DNA from: an uncultured Erysipelotrichaceae bacterium
GTDB lineage: Bacteria > Bacillota_I > Bacilli_A > RFN20 > CAG-826
Length of the DNA: 26,310 bases
Direction of reading: 5' to 3'
Assembly (NCBI GenBank): GCA_902799855.1
Contig: CADCCA010000023.1
Span: 1 to 26,310 of the forward strand
Shown: positions 1 through 5,893 of the stretch, piece by piece
How positions within the stretch are numbered: the first letter of the stretch is position 1
How the letters are laid out: every line of letters starts with the position of its first letter
Made by a program: the position numbers and the translations under genes
The notes under the pieces: generated by a model
Databases searched by the model: none
Told to the model about the DNA's origin: nothing
Seen by the model: the letters and a program-made list of their open reading frames with translations, nothing else

Positions 1-1
1 T

Positions 2-853
2 GCTGTTAGAGAAACAACAGAATCAAAAGTCTATACATTCCATAACGCAAAATTAGGCACAAAGTACTATTATAGAGCCGCCACAAGTGAAGCAGGATTA
101 GCGGCAGCTACTGTTAAAAACATCACTTCTTCTGATGTTGCTCCACGTGTTGTTTATGTCCCAGATGTTCTTAACTTCCGTGATATCGGTGGTTGGGAAT
201 CTTCCTTAGTCCCAGGTGCCAAGATTAATCAAGGCTTATACTTCAGATGCGCACAACTCGATGCCGCTCAAGGTTCCACCACTTCTAAATTAGATATGAC
301 AAAGGGTGTAGCCGCTCTTAAAGAATTAGGCATTAAGTGTGATATCGATATGAGAGATATCGGTAACCAACCATCTCGTGGTGCTGGCCCATCCAAAGCC
401 AACACCGCAGATTGGCCAATTACCTTCGTTTCTGCTGCTGTTGCCTCAGGTACAGAAAGTGTCCGTTGGGAAGGTGGAAATGGTATTGCTGCTCAATATG
501 TTAAAATCTTCAATGCCATCGCAAACTGCGATAAAGAACCAGCTATGTTACACTGCACCTATGGTGCTGACCGTACTGGTATTGTCACTTTCTTCTTAGA
601 ATCCTTATTAGGCATGAGCCAAGAAGATATGACAAGAGATTACTTATGGACACAATTCACCCAAGGTAGAACAGTCAAGATCAAGGAATCTGAAGGCGCT
701 GAATTCCCACAATGGATTAACAAAACCAATAACTGTGAAGGCAATACCTTTGCTGATAAGATGGAAAACCACCTCATCTCCTTCGGTATTGCTAAGAGCA
801 CCTTAGAAAAGATTCGCTCAATCTTCGTTCCAGGTTACGTCGCCAAGGCCTAA
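2..853 (+). CDS. Secreted tyrosine-protein phosphatase-like protein, 5' partial
   Basis: The open frame runs in from the left edge, so the true start lies outside the window; the ATG at 296 is internal. About the first 50 visible residues look like the end of a fibronectin type III-like domain (a KVYTFHNAKLGTKYYYRA stretch). They are followed by NFRDIGG and, from codon 551-553, the signature HCTYGADRTG. This is the CX5R phosphatase loop of the Y_phosphatase3/LipA-like family, with the Cys codon at 554-556 and the Arg four residues after the loop's Gly. The NFRD-GG motif upstream is typical of that family. Such enzymes hydrolyse phosphotyrosine or phosphoinositide esters. The FN3-like part suggests a surface or secreted location, but no signal peptide is visible because the N-terminus is missing. 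The stop codon sits inside a 38-base tandem duplication, and a terminator follows. Confidence is high for family and low for substrate. Confidence 0.82.
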   Translation, partial: AVRETTESKVYTFHNAKLGTKYYYRAATSEAGLAAATVKNITSSDVAPRVVYVPDVLNFRDIGGWESSLVPGAKINQGLYFRCAQLDAAQGSTTSKLDMTKGVAALKELGIKCDIDMRDIGNQPSRGAGPSKANTADWPITFVSAAVASGTESVRWEGGNGIAAQYVKIFNAIANCDKEPAMLHCTYGADRTGIVTFFLESLLGMSQEDMTRDYLWTQFTQGRTVKIKESEGAEFPQWINKTNNCEGNTFADKMENHLISFGIAKSTLEKIRSIFVPGYVAKA

Positions 854-906
854 TCGAAAACAAAACTACAGGTTACGTCGCCAAGGCCTAATCGAAAACA
901 AAACTA
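831..906 (+). repeat. Perfect 38-bp tandem duplication over the phosphatase stop codon
   Basis: The 38 bases at 831-868 are repeated exactly at 869-906. Copy 1 holds the last seven codons and the stop (851-853) of the phosphatase gene. Copy 2 is a non-coding echo placed between the stop and the terminator. Having no mismatches points to a very recent slippage duplication or an assembly error. Confidence 0.95.
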
Positions 907-910
907 AAAC

Positions 911-936
911 AAAACGAGCCATTGGCTCGTTTTTTG
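911..936 (+). terminator. Rho-independent terminator after the phosphatase gene
   Basis: The 8-bp stem AACGAGCC (913-920) pairs with GGCTCGTT (924-931) around a 3-base loop and is followed by a run of T. The A-rich left flank gives a partial T-tract on the minus strand too, so it may also stop transcription of the converging ZIP gene. Confidence 0.88.
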
Positions 937-954
937 TTGCATTATTGATATCTA

Positions 955-1725
955 TTATCCAAGAGCGATATCTAAGACCATCATTAAGACGAATCCAATC
1001 GCCAAACCGATGGTTGCTAAGTTAGAGTGATGTCCTTCGTTAGCTTCCGGAATGAGTTCTTCCACTACTACATAAATCATCACGCCTGCCGCAAAAGCAA
1101 GGACAAATGGGAGAATCGCGCTGACAAAGTATGTAACCGCCAAAGCGATACCAGCGGCAATTGGTTCCACTACGCCCGAGATAAAGCCATAAAGAAACGC
1201 TCTTCCTTTGGATAAGCCTTCTTCTTTTAAAGGCATCGAAACAATCGCGCCTTCTGGGAAGTTTTGAATAGCCATACCAATCGCTAAAGCAAGCATAGCT
1301 TGTTCACTGACATTACCAGTCATCGCACTAGCGATAATAACACCAACCGCTAAACCTTCTGGAATATTATGAAGGGTAACGGCTAATAACATTTTAAATG
1401 TCTTGCTTAATCTATTTTTCTTAATACCTTCTTCTTCATTGTTTTTATGAATGTGAGGCACCAAATAGTCGAGAAGTAACATGAATCCCACGCCAGCAAT
1501 AAAGCCAATAGCAGGAATTAAATATGATCTAAAGTCTGTATATGATTCAATAGCGGGTTGCATGAGCGACCAAATAGAGGCCGCAATCATCACGCCTGAA
1601 GCAAAACCTAAAAGGATCTTTTGGAGTTTGATATCGATTTCTTTTCTAAGAAAGAAAACCATCGCACTACCGAGGGTTGTGCCCACTAATGGAATAAATA
1701 AACTAAGAATAATTAATGGTGACAT
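955..1725 (-). CDS. ZIP family divalent metal transporter (GufA/ZupT-like)
   Basis: This is an integral membrane carrier of the ZIP family, which moves Zn2+, Fe2+ or Mn2+ into the cytoplasm. The N-terminal membrane segment carries GTTLGSAMVFF. The family signature HNIPEGLAVGV lies in TM4, with its metal-binding His, Asn and Glu, and a second matching motif QNFPEGA lies in TM5. A charged, Lys/Glu-rich cytoplasmic loop separates TM3 and TM4, and about eight hydrophobic segments are visible. The frame is open upstream to a TTG at 1776 and an ATG at 1752. I prefer the ATG at 1725 (256 aa), because a strong promoter ends only 9 bases before it and the longer versions would start inside that promoter. 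No ribosome-binding site precedes it, so translation is probably leaderless. Metal specificity cannot be read from the sequence. Confidence 0.9.
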   Translation of the reverse strand: MSPLIILSLFIPLVGTTLGSAMVFFLRKEIDIKLQKILLGFASGVMIAASIWSLMQPAIESYTDFRSYLIPAIGFIAGVGFMLLLDYLVPHIHKNNEEEGIKKNRLSKTFKMLLAVTLHNIPEGLAVGVIIASAMTGNVSEQAMLALAIGMAIQNFPEGAIVSMPLKEEGLSKGRAFLYGFISGVVEPIAAGIALAVTYFVSAILPFVLAFAAGVMIYVVVEELIPEANEGHHSNLATIGLAIGFVLMMVLDIALG

Positions 1726-1734
1726 ACCTTGGTT

Positions 1735-1763
1735 ATTATATAGATACACCATTACCTTTGCAA
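1735..1763 (-). promoter_or_regulatory. Promoter of the ZIP transporter, leaderless layout
   Basis: On the minus strand TTGCAA (1758-1763), a 17-base spacer and TATAAT (1735-1740) form a near-consensus sigma-A promoter. The ATG at 1725 lies 9 bases past the -10 box, so transcription would begin within about 3 bases of the start codon. Confidence 0.72.
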
Positions 1764-1770
1764 TAAGGTA

Positions 1771-1796
1771 AAACAAAAAGCCGACTAGCGGCTTTT
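1771..1796 (-). terminator. Terminator of the Cys-repeat lipoprotein gene
   Basis: AAAAGCCG (1776-1783) and CGGCTTTT (1789-1796) form an 8-bp stem with a 5-base loop. On the minus strand it is followed by TTTTTGTTTT. It insulates the ZIP gene from upstream transcription. Confidence 0.85.
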
Positions 1797-1821
1797 CGTA
1801 TTATATAGATATTACAGCTGA

Positions 1822-2862
1822 TTAGTTGACTTCAGCACCTTGGAATTGGAAGGTGTGCATATTGAAGGCATAACCAGTTAAACGTTTGAATGATAAGGTG
1901 TTGAGACCTTCTCTAACTGTCATTTCTGGCATTGGAACGAGGATTGTTGCACCTGATGAAGAAGCAAGTGTACCGAAATCGGAATAAACTAATTCGGCAA
2001 ATGGAATTTCTTCGCCTTTAATATTGTATTTGGCGTTTTCAAAATCAACGACAGAACCATTGAATGTCACTTCGTTTTTCCATGTGTTGATACCGGTTGT
2101 TGTATCATCATATGTGTAAAAGAGAGCTTGGTTACCAGTCTTTGTTTCTCTGCTCCAGTAGTTGCTTGTATTACCAGTAATAGCAATCCAGAAGCGGCCA
2201 ATCATATTAACTGGTGAATAGAACTTGTATTCAACTGTGGAAGCACCATCACCTTGTTTGCTTAATTTAACGTAATTGGAGTGTCTATCACTAGAAACAC
2301 TGAATGTAGCAGCGGCATCATAAGCGTTGAAGTCGATAGCATAGTAGTTATCACGGCTACATTTTTTGACTTTAGCATCAACTGCGCCATCGCCTTGTGT
2401 GTATTCGTATGGTTGGAAATCGTGATCCGCTAAGATTTCTTCGGTTTTTGTTTCACCACAGGCTGTACAGGTGTATGTTCTGACGCCTGGAACTGAACAT
2501 GTGGCTTCTTTAGTTACAACACCATCATTCCATGTGTGAGGGAGCTTATCGATTGGTCTTGTTTCTTCGTTTTGACAAAGAGAGCAAACGCGATGTTCGA
2601 CGCCTTCAGCTTTACATGTAGCCGCTGTTTTGACTTCCCAGTTACCGTATTTGTGACCGGCAGCGATTGGTTTGGTTTCTTTTTCACCACAGATGGTGCA
2701 AGTACGTGTGGAAACACCATCAACTGTACATGTGGCAGCTGTTGTTTCTTCCCACTTACCGAATTTGTGTTTTCCATCTTCGCATTTCTTAACGCCACCG
2801 CCACCACAGGCTGTGAGAGCTAAGGAAACGAATAATGTGAGAGTTGTTAATAATTTTTTCAT
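1822..2862 (-). CDS. Lipoprotein with three Cys-rich repeats and a C-terminal beta-rich domain
   Basis: The N-terminus is a classic type II signal peptide: KK, a hydrophobic core, then the lipobox LTAC with Cys19 as the lipidated residue. Three tandem repeats of 38-39 residues follow at about 32-69, 70-108 and 109-146. Each begins with His plus an aromatic residue, contains ATC...GV...C-x2-C, and ends ET/KT-x-x-I. The cysteines are at 45/55/58, 83/93/96 and 122/132/135. Similar repeats occur in surface proteins of gut Firmicutes; whether they bind metal or form disulfides is not known to me. Residues from about 150 to 346 are polar and aromatic-rich without membrane segments, resembling a carbohydrate-binding-type beta domain, but no family is certain. 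It is monocistronic with its own terminator. No good ribosome-binding site sits close to the ATG; AAAGGG lies about 26 bases upstream, separated by a small GCAAT/ATTGC hairpin. A role in surface binding is inference. Confidence 0.8.
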   Translation of the reverse strand: MKKLLTTLTLFVSLALTACGGGGVKKCEDGKHKFGKWEETTAATCTVDGVSTRTCTICGEKETKPIAAGHKYGNWEVKTAATCKAEGVEHRVCSLCQNEETRPIDKLPHTWNDGVVTKEATCSVPGVRTYTCTACGETKTEEILADHDFQPYEYTQGDGAVDAKVKKCSRDNYYAIDFNAYDAAATFSVSSDRHSNYVKLSKQGDGASTVEYKFYSPVNMIGRFWIAITGNTSNYWSRETKTGNQALFYTYDDTTTGINTWKNEVTFNGSVVDFENAKYNIKGEEIPFAELVYSDFGTLASSSGATILVPMPEMTVREGLNTLSFKRLTGYAFNMHTFQFQGAEVN

Positions 2863-2968
2863 AAATCTTTTGCAATATAAATTGCGTTCCCTTTCTTGGG
2901 TTTTGTTTAGACCCCAAAACTAAAATGTCTTTTTATTAAAACTTTGGTACAAATGTTTTAACAAATTA

Positions 2969-3012
2969 ATAATACAAAAACTTATTATATGATGGCAATA
3001 ATTACATGCAAA
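2969..3012 (-). promoter_or_regulatory. Candidate promoter region for the lipoprotein gene
   Basis: The 200-base gap 2863-3062 holds no gene. Two overlapping minus-strand promoter candidates are visible. One is TTGCCA (2993-2998), an 18-base spacer and TATTAT (2969-2974). The other is a perfect TATAAT (2984-2989) with a poor -35 (TTTGCA, 3007-3012). Either would give a leader of about 100 bases or more. Confidence 0.4.
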
Positions 3013-3016
3013 AAGC

Positions 3017-3041
3017 ACAAAAAAAGCCACCACGTGGCTTC
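3017..3041 (-). terminator. Terminator of plsX-acpP
   Basis: AAGCCAC (3024-3030) pairs with GTGGCTT (3034-3040) around a 3-base loop. On the minus strand the stem is followed by seven T, giving a standard intrinsic terminator just downstream of acpP. Confidence 0.88.
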
Positions 3042-3062
3042 TTAATTGTCATTATTTAAGGC

Positions 3063-3290
3063 TTATTTTTTATTAGCTTCGATATAATCGACAACATCTT
3101 TGACTGTTTCAAAATTCAAAGCTTGATCATCGAATGTGACACCGAATTCATCTTCGATAGCCATTGCAAACATCATGATACCTAATGAGTCAAAATGGAG
3201 ATCATCCACTAATTTGGTATCCAATGTGACATTATCTAAGTTGACACTATCGTCAACGCCTTTCATTAATTGTTTTAATTTCTCTAGCAT
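3063..3290 (-). CDS. acpP: Acyl carrier protein
   Basis: This 75-residue acidic helical protein has the phosphopantetheine attachment motif FDSLGIMMF, with Ser35 as the modified residue directly after Asp34, and the conserved helix MAIEDEFGV that follows. Length matches the ACP family (75-80 aa). The holo-protein carries acyl chains on a thioester for fatty acid and phospholipid synthesis. It lies 46 bases downstream of plsX, whose product takes acyl groups from ACP, so the pair is a functional unit. A GAGG ribosome-binding site lies 8 bases before the ATG. The sequence around the Ser (LHFDSLG) differs slightly from the usual L-G-x-DSL-D, which may indicate an ACP specialised for particular partners, but a housekeeping role is the simplest reading. 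Confidence 0.93.
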   Translation of the reverse strand: MLEKLKQLMKGVDDSVNLDNVTLDTKLVDDLHFDSLGIMMFAMAIEDEFGVTFDDQALNFETVKDVVDYIEANKK

Positions 3291-3336
3291 AATTTCATCC
3301 TCAACCTTGATATATTAGCAAAAATTAATTTTTCTA

Positions 3337-4335
3337 TCAACGGAGAGCGTCTTCTCTCTCTTTTTTAGTGAAGACTGCTTCCCCACTAACGTAGTTAATG
3401 AGCATCTTAGAAATATTAACAATTGCTCTTTCATCGGAATTACCACGTGCTTTAATGATGACTTTTCTAGTGCCTAAGACGATACCACCGCCTAAAGCGC
3501 CTAAGTCATATTGTTTCATTAAGCATTGAGCGACTTCCATGAATTCTGGTCTATTCTTAATCTTGGATAATTTCACGATGTCGGTGATGAGCATTTTAGC
3601 CATACCTTCGGTGTTCTTTAAGACTTGATTACCCGCGAAACCATCGCAGACGATGACATCAGTGTCGCCAGAAAGGGCTCTATTACCTTCAACATTACCG
3701 ATGAAATTAATGGTTTTGTCTTCTTGAAGAATTGGGAATGTTTCTTTGACTAAATGATTGCCTTTAGTTGGTTCGGCACCATTAGAAAGAAGAGCCACTC
3801 TTGGGTTTTCAATCTTATACATTTTCTTCATTAAGTCACTACCTAATCTCGCGAATGAATGAAGTTGACTTGAAGTGCAGTCAATGGTTGCACCAGTATC
3901 CACTAAAGCGGTATATGTACCCACGCCATTTGGTAAAATAGCTGCCATACATGGTCTAGTTTTGTTTTCATCGCTTAAGAATCTAAAACTACCCATGAGG
4001 ATTGCGCCACTACTACCAGCGGTAATCATACCAGCATAGTTTTCTTCTAAGTTACCTGCTTCTTTCATCGCTAAAACTAAGGAAGCGTTTGGTTTATTCA
4101 TAATACCCGTGTATGGGTTTTCATAGTTTGTAATCGTATCGTTAGCGTTAATAATCTTAATTCTAGAAGCATCGATTTCTAACTCTTTAATCTTTTGGTT
4201 AATGAGCTCTTCTGGACCAACAAGAGTAATACTTAGGTTTTCAAATTCTTTTAAAGCTAAAGAGGCACCTAAGATGACTGTTTCTGGTCCTTTATCGGAA
4301 CCAAGTGTATCAACAACGATTTTATATTGATTCAT
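3337..4335 (-). CDS. plsX: Phosphate acyltransferase PlsX
   Basis: PlsX converts acyl-ACP and phosphate to acyl-phosphate, the substrate PlsY uses to start phosphatidic acid synthesis. It is a peripheral membrane protein. At 332 aa it fits the family (about 330). The N-terminus has VVDTLGSDKGPE, a variant of the usual D-A-M-G-G-D-x-x-P motif. Further in are DTGATIDCTS, CDGFAGNQVLKNTEG and GGGIVLG...KARGNSDERAI near the C-terminus, all recognisable PlsX blocks. AAGGAG lies 7 bases before the ATG. It is the first gene of a two-gene operon with acpP and is transcribed divergently from the diguanylate cyclase. The replacement of the usual AMGGD by TLGSD is a lineage variation worth noting; I see no sign of inactivation. 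Confidence 0.93.
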   Translation of the reverse strand: MNQYKIVVDTLGSDKGPETVILGASLALKEFENLSITLVGPEELINQKIKELEIDASRIKIINANDTITNYENPYTGIMNKPNASLVLAMKEAGNLEENYAGMITAGSSGAILMGSFRFLSDENKTRPCMAAILPNGVGTYTALVDTGATIDCTSSQLHSFARLGSDLMKKMYKIENPRVALLSNGAEPTKGNHLVKETFPILQEDKTINFIGNVEGNRALSGDTDVIVCDGFAGNQVLKNTEGMAKMLITDIVKLSKIKNRPEFMEVAQCLMKQYDLGALGGGIVLGTRKVIIKARGNSDERAIVNISKMLINYVSGEAVFTKKEREDALR

Positions 4336-4359
4336 AATAGCACTCCTTTATGCCCCATT

Positions 4360-4387
4360 ATTATAACACAATCGATTAATAATCGAT
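4360..4387 (-). promoter_or_regulatory. Extended -10 promoter and inverted repeat upstream of plsX
   Basis: On the minus strand TGT-TATAAT (4360-4368) is an extended -10 promoter without a recognisable -35. Directly upstream is a perfect inverted repeat, ATCGATTA-A-TAATCGAT (4371-4387), covering the -35 zone. It is therefore a candidate operator for a fatty-acid/phospholipid regulator. It does not match the FapR or FabT operators as I know them. Confidence 0.6.
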
Positions 4388-4428
4388 GCTTTTTAAATCA
4401 TTTATAATTTGCTTGGCTAATTAGATTT

Positions 4429-4457
4429 TTTACATTTTTAAATGTATGTGCTATAAT
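4429..4457 (+). promoter_or_regulatory. Promoter of the diguanylate cyclase, leaderless layout, with inverted repeat
   Basis: TTTACA (4429-4434), a 17-base spacer and TGC-TATAAT (extended -10, 4452-4457) lie only 8 bases before the ATG at 4466. The inverted repeat TACATTT-TT-AAATGTA (4431-4446) overlaps the -35 box and spacer and could be an operator. Confidence 0.72.
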
Positions 4458-4465
4458 TGATGACT

Positions 4466-5827
4466 ATGAGCGCACAACGAGTACAATATCACGCGAAAGG
4501 TTTTTCATTAAAGTTAGTCGCTTGGCTAATTAGTATTTTTGCGGTCGTCATTTCTGGGCTACTTGTTTTCTCTGTTGTTTACATTTCCCAAAAGAATGAA
4601 GAAATTAACGTTTCAACGCAGAATTATATCGTTTTAAAGAACGCCGCGAGTGATGTACAACTCGCTTCCGATGATTTAACTAATGATGTGCGTTTATTCG
4701 TCACCACTGCTAAAAAAGAATATATGGATTCTTATTTTGTGGAGGCTAATGAAACAAGAAGAAGAGAAAACGCCATAGATATTATCCACGAATTAACAGA
4801 AGGCACATCCATTCATGAGACAGTTCATAACGATGTTACTGAGGCCTATAATGAATCACAAGAATTAATGAAATTAGAATTCTATGCGATGAAATTAATC
4901 TGCTTAGATGAAGGCGTTTCATTTGAAGAATATCCTGAAGTCGCTAACTATGAGATCGATTCATCTCTTCCAGTTAGTGAATATTTTAACGAAGCGATGG
5001 AAGCGGTTTTTGGTGATGAATATATGCAAAGCAAAAAAATCATCATTTCTAATGTTGATAACGCCATTAAGACCATCGATGATTTGATGGAAAAGAACAT
5101 CTCTAGAAGTGAAACATACTTAAGGGGATTAATTATCTTCCAATCCATTATTATCATCATTAACATCGCTTTTATTGCAGGTGTAGTCATCTTAATGCAT
5201 ATTTATATCATTAACCCAATGAACTCTGCAGTTAACTCATTAGCAAATAATGAAGAAGTGCGCGTTAAGAGCAACCGTGAATTCAACTATTTAGCGGATG
5301 TCTTTAACCGCGTCCATAAAGCGAATGAAGATATTAAAGAAAGTTTAAAATATGAAGCGGAACACGATAAATTAACGGGTTTATATAATAGAACTGGTTA
5401 TGACCGCGTCTTTAAGAGTTTAAAACTCGATAAAACCATCTATGTCCTTCTTGATATCGATAAGTTTAAAGAAGTGAATGACACTCTTGGTCATGAAATG
5501 GGCGATAAGGTTTTAACTAGAACCGCTGATGTCATTAAGAAATACTTTAATGATAATAATTCTTATTTATGCCGTATTGGCGGGGATGAATTCGCGATTA
5601 TCATCGATAACGCCACCACTGACATGAATGATGTGATCGTTGATAAATGTAAGAAGATGGATGAAGAAATCTCTAGAGCCGCTGGTAATATGCCTGGTAC
5701 TTCTCTTTCTATCGGTATTGCTCACGGCACAATCCGCGACACCACTGATACATTATTTAGAAAAGCTGACTCTGCCTTATATAAGATTAAAAACGCTGGA
5801 CGCGCTGATGTGTCATTATATAAATAA
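4466..5827 (+). CDS. Membrane-bound diguanylate cyclase (GGDEF domain)
   Basis: It is predicted to make cyclic di-GMP from two GTP. From the ATG at 4466 the protein has 453 residues. TM1 spans about 13-40, an extracytoplasmic sensor region of roughly 180 residues rich in Glu and Asn follows, and TM2 spans about 221-248. A short HAMP-like linker then leads to a GGDEF domain from about residue 300. The active-site signature is an intact GGDEF at 372-376, with DIDKFKEVNDTLGH upstream supplying the Mg2+ and guanine contacts. The inhibitory I-site RxxD expected before GGDEF is replaced by DNNS, so product feedback through that site is unlikely. TTG (4457) and ATG (4460) are in frame upstream, but they overlap or abut the -10 box, so 4466 is preferred; no ribosome-binding site is present. 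The sensor ligand is unknown. The gene converges on rpoC across a shared terminator. Confidence 0.92.
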   Translation: MSAQRVQYHAKGFSLKLVAWLISIFAVVISGLLVFSVVYISQKNEEINVSTQNYIVLKNAASDVQLASDDLTNDVRLFVTTAKKEYMDSYFVEANETRRRENAIDIIHELTEGTSIHETVHNDVTEAYNESQELMKLEFYAMKLICLDEGVSFEEYPEVANYEIDSSLPVSEYFNEAMEAVFGDEYMQSKKIIISNVDNAIKTIDDLMEKNISRSETYLRGLIIFQSIIIIINIAFIAGVVILMHIYIINPMNSAVNSLANNEEVRVKSNREFNYLADVFNRVHKANEDIKESLKYEAEHDKLTGLYNRTGYDRVFKSLKLDKTIYVLLDIDKFKEVNDTLGHEMGDKVLTRTADVIKKYFNDNNSYLCRIGGDEFAIIIDNATTDMNDVIVDKCKKMDEEISRAAGNMPGTSLSIGIAHGTIRDTTDTLFRKADSALYKIKNAGRADVSLYK

Positions 5828-5844
5828 TCCTTATTATTAATAAA

Positions 5845-5880
5845 AGAAAAAGCATGTCGTGATGGACATGCTTTATTTTG
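5845..5880. terminator. Bidirectional terminator between the diguanylate cyclase and rpoC
   Basis: A 10-bp perfect stem, AAAGCATGTC (5849-5858) with GACATGCTTT (5865-5874), has a 6-base loop. T-rich tails lie on both sides (ATTTTGTTT on plus, TTTTCTTTTA on minus), so it serves both converging genes. Confidence 0.9.
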
Positions 5881-5893
5881 TTTATTTAAGAAA

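Noticed and set aside
1726..1776. N-terminal extension of the ZIP transporter to TTG 1776 or ATG 1752
   Set aside because: These codons lie inside the promoter, and the first touches the preceding terminator; the family's conserved N-terminus begins after the ATG at 1725.
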